A stretch of 19,793 nucleotides of DNA, taken from contig CAYRIF010000026.1 in assembly GCA_964424205.1 (NCBI GenBank), positions 1 through 19,793 of the forward strand, written 5' to 3'. Both the position numbers and the translations under genes were made by a program. Of this stretch, positions 14,576 to 19,793 are shown in pieces; the first letter of the stretch is position 1; the number at the start of each line of letters is the position of its first letter. The DNA is from CAYRIF01 sp964424205 (GTDB lineage Bacteria; Bacteroidota; Bacteroidia; Cytophagales; Cyclobacteriaceae). The notes below the pieces were generated by a model that had not been told where the DNA came from, searched no databases, and saw only the letters and a program-made list of their open reading frames with translations.

Positions 14576-14746
14576 GGCAATTTACAGTTTTTTTTAAAGT
14601 TTGTAGCGGTGGCATCACTTTTTTCAAAATAATAGGTCTTTGAATAACTTATACACTAGTCTCGTGTGTGATGGCATCGCTTAAATTGATGCTATAATTT
14701 AAGGTCTTTGAAGAACGGATGCTTTTTTATCCATCATATTTTGCCC
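14576..14746. promoter_or_regulatory. Divergent apbE-ruvB spacer with degenerate internal duplication
   Basis: The spacer contains two related blocks about 62-68 bp apart. TGGCATC(A/G)CTT occurs at 14610-14620 and 14672-14682, and AGGTCTTTGAA at 14634-14644 and 14702-14712. An inverted repeat, CTTAAATT...AATTTAAG, lies at 14680-14703 inside the second block. It should hold the apbE promoter, but no exact -7 box is visible for that gene. Confidence 0.45.
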
Positions 14747-14754
14747 TATCTTTG
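14747..14754 (+). promoter_or_regulatory. Candidate -7 promoter box TATCTTTG of ruvB
   Basis: An exact TAnnTTTG match ending 6 nt before the ATG at 14761. Transcription would start at about the first base of the codon, giving a leaderless mRNA. This also argues against the longer frame that begins at 14719. Confidence 0.5.
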
Positions 14755-14760
14755 CTGTAC

Positions 14761-15792
14761 ATGCGTGAAGATTATTTAACAGGAGATGGTGAAGACCTAA
14801 ACCCAGTAGAAAAGGAAATTGAAAGGGCGTTAAGGCCTTTAAGTTTTGATGATTTTGCTGGACAACCAAAAATATTAGAAAATATTAAGGTTTTTGTAAA
14901 GGCTGCCAAGCAACGAGGGGAGGCACTTGACCATGTGCTGCTACACGGCCCTCCTGGGTTGGGAAAAACCACCCTCTCACACATCATCGCCAATGAGTTA
15001 AATACTAGCATCAAAATCACCTCTGGACCAATTATAGATAAACCAAGTGATTTAGCTGGTTTGCTCACTAACCTTGAAGCAAATGATGTTTTGTTCATTG
15101 ATGAGATTCATAGGTTAAACCCTGTGGTAGAAGAATACCTCTACTCAGCCATGGAAGATTACAAAATCGATATCATGCTAGACAGTGGTCCGAACGCACG
15201 AACGGTTCAAATCACTTTAAACCCTTTTACCCTGGTGGGAGCAACAACACGGGCTGGGCTATTAACCTCTCCCCTTCGTGCTCGGTTTGGCATCAACGCC
15301 AGACTAGCGTATTACGATGCTAAAATATTGTCAGGAATTATTGACAGATCATCCACAATATTAGACACACCAATAGACAAAGACGCATCCTTCGAAATTG
15401 CTAGAAGAAGTCGTGGCACCCCGAGAATCGCCAATAATTTACTACGTCGAACCAGAGATTTCGCACAGATAAAAGGAAATGGAACCATCAACCAAGAAAT
15501 TGCAGAGTTTGCGCTTAACGCCCTTGATGTGGACAAAAATGGACTAGATGATATGGACAACAGAATCCTGTCCACAATTATTAACAAGTTCAAAGGTGGG
15601 CCGGTAGGCATCAGCACCATTGCCACTGCCTGCGGTGAAGAAGCAGAGACCATTGAAGAAGTTTATGAACCATTTCTGATTAAAGAGGGTTATATCAAGC
15701 GAACCTCTCGCGGGCGAGAAGCCACCGAGTTATCTTATAAACATTTGAAAGTTATTCCTCCTGGAAAAGTGAGGGATTTATTTGACCAATAA
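14761..15792 (+). CDS. ruvB: Holliday junction branch-migration ATPase RuvB
   Basis: Hexameric AAA+ motor that, with RuvA, drives branch migration of Holliday junctions in recombination and repair. From the ATG at 14761 it has 343 residues, the usual RuvB length. The open frame reaches back to 14719, but those 14 extra residues are hydrophobic and unlike RuvB, and MREDYLTGDG fits as the start. Motifs are Walker A GPPGLGKTT (63-71), Walker B VLFIDEIHRL (110-119), sensor 1 region LVGATTRAG, the arginine-finger segment SPLRARFG, and the C-terminal winged helix ending in YIKRTSRGREAT. A small membrane-protein gene follows 9 bp after the stop. Confidence 0.96.
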   Translation: MREDYLTGDGEDLNPVEKEIERALRPLSFDDFAGQPKILENIKVFVKAAKQRGEALDHVLLHGPPGLGKTTLSHIIANELNTSIKITSGPIIDKPSDLAGLLTNLEANDVLFIDEIHRLNPVVEEYLYSAMEDYKIDIMLDSGPNARTVQITLNPFTLVGATTRAGLLTSPLRARFGINARLAYYDAKILSGIIDRSSTILDTPIDKDASFEIARRSRGTPRIANNLLRRTRDFAQIKGNGTINQEIAEFALNALDVDKNGLDDMDNRILSTIINKFKGGPVGISTIATACGEEAETIEEVYEPFLIKEGYIKRTSRGREATELSYKHLKVIPPGKVRDLFDQ

Positions 15793-15801
15793 AACTTATC
15801 A

Positions 15802-15963
15802 ATGAAAAATCTCTTTAAAATTGCTGCTTTTATTTTAGTTGTTCTTGCCGTAATGATGCTCTACCTAGGTTTTAAAATGGGTGGGCTTCCTCCGGCAATT
15901 ACAGGTGTAGGTTTTTTAGTTATTGCTTTTGTATTTTTTAAGCAAAGTGCTGGCATACATTAA
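15802..15963 (+). CDS. Small two-helix membrane protein, 53 residues
   Basis: A short frame from ATG to TAA encodes MKNLFKIAAFILVVLAVMML, a loop YLGFKMGGLPPAITG, and VGFLVIAFVFFKQSAGIH. This is two hydrophobic helices joined by a Gly-Pro loop with a lysine-containing start, a typical small inner-membrane protein. It begins 10 bp after the ruvB stop, on the same strand, and ends before a strong terminator, so it is almost certainly co-transcribed with ruvB. I do not recognise a named family and assign no function. Confidence 0.65.
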   Translation: MKNLFKIAAFILVVLAVMMLYLGFKMGGLPPAITGVGFLVIAFVFFKQSAGIH

Positions 15964-15991
15964 CACGACGCATTTTTATGCTAAAAAAAAG

Positions 15992-16018
15992 ACCTCCTAT
16001 ACTAAAAGTATAGGAGGT
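15992..16018. terminator. Bidirectional terminator between the ruvB unit and the btu operon
   Basis: ACCTCCTATACT (15992-16003) pairs perfectly with AGTATAGGAGGT (16007-16018) across an AAA loop, a 12-bp stem. A run of eight A lies just left (15983-15990), giving a T8 tract for minus-strand transcripts from the btu operon. On the right, ATTTTC gives a weaker tract for plus-strand transcripts. The convergent gene layout fits termination in both directions. Confidence 0.88.
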
Positions 16019-16078
16019 ATTTTCTAAATACATTCTTTGTGTGCCTAAAGGATTTACTGAAACGTTTTTCAGCAGACC

Positions 16079-17479
16079 CTACCTAAATAAAAATCCATTT
16101 GGTCCACGACCACAGTCAAACGCATCTATTTTTGTGCCGTCTATTTCATATCTTACCACCGTTCCATTTCCAGAAAACCCATTTGCATCGGTTACATATA
16201 TTTTATTCGCTGGACTAATCCCCAAGCCATAAAAATTTTCTCTACTAATAATTGGGGCACTTGGCGCTCCACTTGCGTCTATCGAAATTGCGTAAATCTC
16301 TTTTGCTTTAGATGGCCAAGGCGCAGCATGCAAATAGTAAATCATGTCTCCCGCACTATTAATAACCATCTTTTCGTTGTACCCTGCTATTTTTATACCT
16401 GGTATCGTCGCTTCTACAGTGTTATCACCTGGGTTTATTCTCACTAAATTTCCACTATTACAAATCACCCAAATTTTGTTGTTCTTATCCAAAATCATTT
16501 TGTCTGGACCGCTTTCAACAGTGATAGTTGTGCTTACCTGATCGTCAGTAGGGTCAATGACCGAAATTGTATTTGAGCCATTATCTGCTACAAATACTTT
16601 GCCTGCTGCGGCAATCATCCCTTGTGGCTTTACTGCCCAATCTAGCTTTTCCGTAATCGTATTACTTGTCAAATCAACAACTGCCACAAATGAGTTCTCA
16701 TAAACAAAAGTACTGTTATTAAATTTTCCCCAATTAGAAACGTATGCTTTGTCGCCTACTGCAGCAATCATATATGGATTTACGAGCGCCTCAGGGTCGC
16801 TGAATGTTGGTTTAATAGTAGCCGTAGAACTCAACGTCTCTTGATTAACCACCTCCACCTTGTCGGCACTATTCGTTACAAAATAATAGTTTCCATTATA
16901 CGCTACACCGTTTTGAATGGTCGCAGCAAAAGGAAATCCATTTGCACTAGTAAAAGCGCCCAATTTAACTTCTCCAGTTGTGGTGTTATACGTACTTAGA
17001 GATCCGTCGGCACTCAAAAAATTCCCCTCATTGATTACTATAACATCATCAACGCCTGCTGTCGTTTTAAAAGTATTTATCGTTTTACTATATCCTGTAC
17101 CTTTATCAGTGGTCACGTATGTCCTTATAAAGTAGGTGGTATTTGGCATCAAACCAGTGAGGTCACTCACAAATTCTTTGGCTTTGCCTAAGTTCCCTAA
17201 ACTAGATTTTTCATCGTCAACAGTTGGGTATAAATTCTCCATTGACCAAACGTGACCATAGTCGATTACTTTATGATTCTTTAAATCAAAAAATTCTCCT
17301 TTCGCCCTCGCTCCATCAGCGGTAATTTCATCTACTGGCCCCATGGTTAAAACAAGGTCTGTTTTTGCCCCTCCTATTTCAATGCCATTAAGAACGGGGT
17401 CATCCTCTTTGTTACACGCCGTAAACAATAGCGCAAATAAAAGCATAAATTGTGGGATTCTAATTAGTGTGTTTTTCAT
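16079..17479 (-). CDS. BtuG-type beta-propeller surface lipoprotein (DUF5074/YncE-like)
   Basis: Probable cell-surface lipoprotein that captures cobalamin for the neighbouring TonB receptor. The signal ends in LLFALLFTAC with lipidated Cys22. Residues ~30-130 look like a fibronectin-type domain (GLMPNTTYFIRTYVTTDKGT). Residues ~140-466 are a beta-propeller with repeating blades: VIVINEGNFLSADGSLSTYN, NYYFVTNSADKVEVVN, KVFVADNGSNTISVIDP, KIYVTDANGFSGNGTVVRYE. The VINEGNF opening is typical of the DUF5074 group that includes Bacteroides BtuG, a high-affinity vitamin B12 binder. It begins 11 bp after the btuB-type gene and so falls in the same riboswitch-controlled operon. That context, more than any motif, supports the B12 role. 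The N-terminal ~100-residue domain is additional to the propeller. Confidence 0.75.
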   Translation of the reverse strand: MKNTLIRIPQFMLLFALLFTACNKEDDPVLNGIEIGGAKTDLVLTMGPVDEITADGARAKGEFFDLKNHKVIDYGHVWSMENLYPTVDDEKSSLGNLGKAKEFVSDLTGLMPNTTYFIRTYVTTDKGTGYSKTINTFKTTAGVDDVIVINEGNFLSADGSLSTYNTTTGEVKLGAFTSANGFPFAATIQNGVAYNGNYYFVTNSADKVEVVNQETLSSTATIKPTFSDPEALVNPYMIAAVGDKAYVSNWGKFNNSTFVYENSFVAVVDLTSNTITEKLDWAVKPQGMIAAAGKVFVADNGSNTISVIDPTDDQVSTTITVESGPDKMILDKNNKIWVICNSGNLVRINPGDNTVEATIPGIKIAGYNEKMVINSAGDMIYYLHAAPWPSKAKEIYAISIDASGAPSAPIISRENFYGLGISPANKIYVTDANGFSGNGTVVRYEIDGTKIDAFDCGRGPNGFLFR

Positions 17480-17490
17480 TTTTAGTTGTT

Positions 17491-19377
17491 TTATAATTGA
17501 TACTTGATTTTAATGGAATAATTTCTTCCGGGCATGGCTCGGAAGAGATAGTTCTGATAATTTTTGTTTAAAATATTTTGTACGCTTAGCGATATAAATA
17601 ATGACGCCTTTTTAATTGCTATTTTTTTTGCCAACGAAGAGTCAAATAACGAATAGGGTGGAATTGCATTTAAAACATCATCAATGTTATTAGTGTTTTC
17701 AAACCGCAATCCTGTGTGGTTTAAATTGCCCTGCCAATACCAGTTTCCGTACTTCACATTACTGAATATGGTATAGCGATGAAGGGGAGTATAAGGCAAT
17801 TGCTTGCCAGCGGCATGCGCTTCATCAGATAATATGATTGATTTGTTAAAAGCATAATTACCTCCCCATTTTAACTGGACTTTGCCTATATCATACGTGA
17901 CATTCGCTGTAAATTCTATCCCACTTGCGTTTACTTTTCTAATATTTTGAGGTGACCAAAAACTACCCTGCGGCTGCCAAAGTATCCAGTCACTAATGCG
18001 CATATTAAAATAGGTAACTTCTGCGTTTAGCTGTAATTGATTGCATTTCGCTGTCAATATCAAGCCTCCCTCTGCACTAACCCCCTTTTCTGGGGTCAAA
18101 TCTATATTACCTCCGGGTTGCCAATACCTATCATTTAGTGTTGGCGCACGAAAATTGAGCGATACCAGTGATTTTAGTTTCACGGTAATTATTTCATTTT
18201 TCAAAAAATTATATTCCCCTCCTAATGCAGGCACAAGTTGCGCTTTTTCATTTTCCATTATTACGCCACGCATGTTAAATACAAACTGCGCTTTATCATT
18301 CGGTTCATATCGCAGCGATGCCATTAGTTCTGCTTGATTTTCCGACACCCGCTTTGCGTAACTCGCTACATTTGCGTTCGTGTGGCTCAAATAGACACCC
18401 GTTTTGAAGTGGAAACTATTGATGTCTTTGTCAAAATTAATATTCGCAATAAACTGCTTGGTCTTAATGGGTATCCCACCATTATACACTTGGTTATTGG
18501 CTATATATCCTGACTTAATATTTAGAAATCCATGTTTGCCACTTGCGTTGTAATCCGCAGCTACCCGAAATGCTTTATTACTTATTTTATCATCGCTTTG
18601 CAAAATTGACATGGTGGGCTGAATCTCATTAATACTATTTGCATACCAGGCATTCACTACAATTTCTCTTCCCTCTCTAAACCGATATGCCAATTGCTGT
18701 GTGAACCCATGATGCAGTATTGCAGCATTCACTTGGGTTCGGTGCTCTCCCCTTAAATCGGTGAATTCAAAATCATTTTTTGCTGATTGTCGGTAAATAT
18801 TTGTTTGACTTTGCCAATTACCTTTTAATAGCTTAAGTTTTATACCACTAAACTGTTTTCCGAAACTTCCAAACTCCTGCTGAACTGTGATGGCATTCTT
18901 CCCTGAAAAGTCGGGGCTATCATTGCCCAAAATAATAGTACCACCTAGCGCCTCACTACCATACAGAGCGCTTGCTCCACCAGATTGTAACGCAATATTA
19001 TCAAGCGCAAAAACAGGTAAGGTAGAAAAATCAGACTGCCCTAAAGTAGGCGAATTAATACTTAATCCATTCCACAGCACTTTGGTGTGAGATGCCCCTG
19101 TTCCGCGAAATGAAATTGTCGCCAATTGCCCACTGCCATATTCTTTGATATAAATGGCCGTTTGCTCTTGTAGAAGTTGGGCTAATGTGCCTGCCGAATA
19201 GCGCAATTTTTGTACACTATCTATGACTTGAATTTTACTGCCTACTGAATACTTAGGCATTGGGATTCCATAAACGTTGACAGGTTTTAGCTGAATTGTA
19301 TCATTTCCTTTCTGTGCCAATAAAGAATTAGCAAGGAAGAAAAAAGCTAAAATGATATTTAAATACTTCACTGCCAT
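17491..19377 (-). CDS. btuB: BtuB-type TonB-dependent outer-membrane receptor for cobalamin
   Basis: Outer-membrane active transporter, 628 residues, powered by TonB-ExbBD. The signal peptide is VKYLNIILAFFFLANSLLAQ, and a TonB-box-like DTIQLKPVNVYG follows. The plug domain has LAQLLQEQTAIYIKEYGSGQ, ATISFRGTGASHTKVLWNGL, and SGGASALYGSEALGGTI. The rest is barrel sequence ending in NILNKNYQNYLFRAMPGRNY and an aromatic-rich final strand, YSIKIKYQL. Substrate is inferred from the cobalamin riboswitch on the same strand upstream and the BtuG-type lipoprotein downstream. The ATG at 19377 gives MAVKYL. The GTG two codons later (MKYL) is an alternative and is the codon conserved in the degenerate upstream copy of this gene start. 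Confidence 0.88.
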   Translation of the reverse strand: MAVKYLNIILAFFFLANSLLAQKGNDTIQLKPVNVYGIPMPKYSVGSKIQVIDSVQKLRYSAGTLAQLLQEQTAIYIKEYGSGQLATISFRGTGASHTKVLWNGLSINSPTLGQSDFSTLPVFALDNIALQSGGASALYGSEALGGTIILGNDSPDFSGKNAITVQQEFGSFGKQFSGIKLKLLKGNWQSQTNIYRQSAKNDFEFTDLRGEHRTQVNAAILHHGFTQQLAYRFREGREIVVNAWYANSINEIQPTMSILQSDDKISNKAFRVAADYNASGKHGFLNIKSGYIANNQVYNGGIPIKTKQFIANINFDKDINSFHFKTGVYLSHTNANVASYAKRVSENQAELMASLRYEPNDKAQFVFNMRGVIMENEKAQLVPALGGEYNFLKNEIITVKLKSLVSLNFRAPTLNDRYWQPGGNIDLTPEKGVSAEGGLILTAKCNQLQLNAEVTYFNMRISDWILWQPQGSFWSPQNIRKVNASGIEFTANVTYDIGKVQLKWGGNYAFNKSIILSDEAHAAGKQLPYTPLHRYTIFSNVKYGNWYWQGNLNHTGLRFENTNNIDDVLNAIPPYSLFDSSLAKKIAIKKASLFISLSVQNILNKNYQNYLFRAMPGRNYSIKIKYQL

Positions 19378-19405
19378 TCAAATTTTAATATGCTTTCGCT
19401 TCCAT

Positions 19406-19425
19406 GGTTTGTGTTTTCACGAGCC
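19406..19425 (-). repeat. 20-nt hairpin repeat C
   Basis: Minus strand GGCTCGTGAAAACACAAACC: an 8-bp stem with G-U pairs in RNA and a 4-nt loop. It is the downstream member of the second pair, immediately followed by ATGG as in hairpin A. Confidence 0.6.
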
Positions 19426-19446
19426 AACAGCCACAAACATGTTAGT

Positions 19447-19466
19447 GGTCCGCGGAGACACAGACC
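19447..19466 (-). repeat. 20-nt hairpin repeat D
   Basis: Minus strand GGTCTGTGTCTCCGCGGACC: an 8-bp stem with G-U pairs and a 4-nt loop. It is the upstream member of the second pair, starting 41 nt from hairpin C. Confidence 0.6.
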
Positions 19467-19573
19467 ACGGATGTGAATCGTATCATTTACTCCTTGCGCT
19501 AACAAAGGATTAACATCGTATATGACAAATAAATACCTCACTACCTGTTTAAGTTTTAATGCGTTGTTGCCAT

Positions 19574-19593
19574 GGTTTGTGTCTTCACAGACC
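19574..19593 (-). repeat. 20-nt hairpin repeat A
   Basis: Minus strand GGTCTGTGAAGACACAAACC, pairing GGTCTGTG with CACAAACC (one A-C mismatch as RNA on this strand; G-U tolerated on the other). It is the downstream member of the first pair and contains the start region of the 75-codon frame. Confidence 0.6.
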
Positions 19594-19612
19594 ATTCATT
19601 GCAAGTATCATT

Positions 19613-19632
19613 GGTCTGTGTGGACACAGACC
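19613..19632 (-). repeat. 20-nt hairpin repeat B
   Basis: Minus strand GGTCTGTGTCCACACAGACC: a perfect 9-bp stem with a 2-nt loop. It is the best-conserved member and the upstream half of the first pair, starting 39 nt from hairpin A. Confidence 0.68.
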
Positions 19633-19711
19633 TAAGATGACTTTTAATAAAATTTCGAATTACAGTATGAGAAGGGATTGCACCACAATAAATTGCAGGC
19701 ATTATCTACTC

Positions 19712-19730
19712 AACTTTTCACCCGAAAGTT
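19712..19730 (-). promoter_or_regulatory. Hairpin just downstream of the cobalamin aptamer
   Basis: Minus strand AACTTT, loop CGGGTGA, AAAGTT. It begins 21 nt after the B12 box. In cobalamin riboswitches a hairpin at this place supplies the loop that kisses L5 of the aptamer. L5 lies beyond the window edge, so pairing cannot be checked here. Confidence 0.4.
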
Positions 19731-19740
19731 TAATTTAGTA

Positions 19741-19793
19741 ATGAATCATGGCAGGTCTCCTGGCTCTTCCTTCTTTCAAATGCCTTCCCATCC
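19741..19793 (-). promoter_or_regulatory. Cobalamin riboswitch, 3' part (cut by window edge)
   Basis: On the minus strand the sequence reads GGATGGGAAGGC, a short variable stem, then AAGAGCCAGGAGACCTGCC. That is the GGGAAGGC element and the B12 box of cobalamin (adenosylcobalamin) riboswitches, in the right order and spacing. The B12 box lies at about 19751-19764. The 5' part of the aptamer is outside the window. It points toward the btuB-type receptor, which it should repress when B12 is plentiful. The box lies about 370 nt before the btuB ATG, an unusually long leader. Confidence 0.9.

Larger units (their letters stand above)
19292..19466 (-). repeat. Tandem repeat copy 2: hairpin pair plus the real btuB start
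   Basis: Read on the minus strand: hairpin at 19447-19466, hairpin at 19406-19425, then TTAAAATTTGAATGGCAGTG and the first ~28 codons of btuB, ending AATGATACAATTCA. Hairpin positions are offset by 166-168 bp from copy 1. The coding end is offset by 182 bp because btuB has about 15 more bases in the hydrophobic core of its signal peptide. Confidence 0.72.
19368..19595 (-). other. 75-codon upstream ORF built from a degenerate copy of the btuB start and hairpin repeats
   Basis: This frame begins at an ATG inside a hairpin repeat and ends in TGA just inside the btuB start, overlapping btuB by 10 bp. Its middle, VRYLFVIYDVNPLLAQGVND, followed by TIHI, mirrors the btuB start VKYLNIILAFFFLANSLLAQ followed by KGNDTIQL. 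Its ends, VCEDTNHG and RENTNHG, are the translated hairpins. It is therefore a duplication relic, not an independent protein family. It could be translated as a leader peptide coupled to btuB, but nothing proves expression. Confidence 0.55.
19474..19632 (-). repeat. Tandem repeat copy 1 in the btuB leader: hairpin pair plus btuB start relic
   Basis: Read on the minus strand: hairpin at 19613-19632, hairpin at 19574-19593, then TTAAAACTTAAACAGGTAG and a run resembling the first ~25 codons of btuB, ending AATGATACGATTCA. The same order recurs in copy 2 (19292-19466). Confidence 0.72.

Noticed and set aside
14719..14760. Longer RuvB with a hydrophobic 14-residue extension.
   Set aside because: The extension is unlike RuvB, and a -7 promoter box (14747-14754) lies within it.
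19378..19640. CRISPR array, suggested by regularly spaced palindromes.
   Set aside because: There are only four diverged hairpins in two pairs, with spacers that are duplicated rather than unique; no cas genes are present.

Overview
The window is AT-rich, densely coded bacterial chromosome. It looks like a member of the Bacteroidota, possibly a Cytophagales-like lineage, although that rank is only inference. The evidence is the coaX / outer-membrane protein / TPR protein / lptC cluster, TAnnTTTG (-7 type) promoter boxes without clear Shine-Dalgarno sites, signal peptides ending in FAQ or AQ, an OmpH-type chaperone, and a BtuB/BtuG-type vitamin B12 uptake pair.

Layout from left to right. 1-253 holds no gene. 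An OmpH/Skp-like periplasmic chaperone (254-808, -) is followed by an ArsB/NhaD-superfamily ion transporter (1028-2533, -). A plus-strand cluster then carries coaX (type III pantothenate kinase), an outer-membrane beta-barrel protein, a secreted TPR protein and, after a hairpin terminator, lptC (LPS export lipoprotein). lptC meets an opposing XRE-type regulator tail to tail at a shared CTAG. Next is a decayed IS66-family insertion sequence (7338-8764) with perfect 16-bp ends; its transposase is broken by one in-frame stop and two single-base frameshifts.

The centre is a compact peroxide-defence module. oxyR (-) has both redox cysteines and is divergent from a Prx6-type peroxiredoxin and dps (+). 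A strong hairpin sits between prx and dps. After a terminator come a 51-codon minus-strand ORF, a ZIP metal transporter overlapping a SAM methyltransferase by ATGA, and apbE (flavin transferase). Divergent from apbE is ruvB, followed by a tiny two-helix membrane protein and a bidirectional terminator.

The right end is a cobalamin uptake operon read leftwards: a cobalamin riboswitch cut by the window edge, a btuB-type TonB-dependent receptor, and a BtuG-type beta-propeller lipoprotein. The most unusual part is the btuB leader. It contains a degenerate tandem duplication of about 160-175 bp. Each copy has a pair of 20-nt hairpins followed by a version of the start of btuB. The upstream copy survives as a 75-codon ORF whose end overlaps the btuB start.
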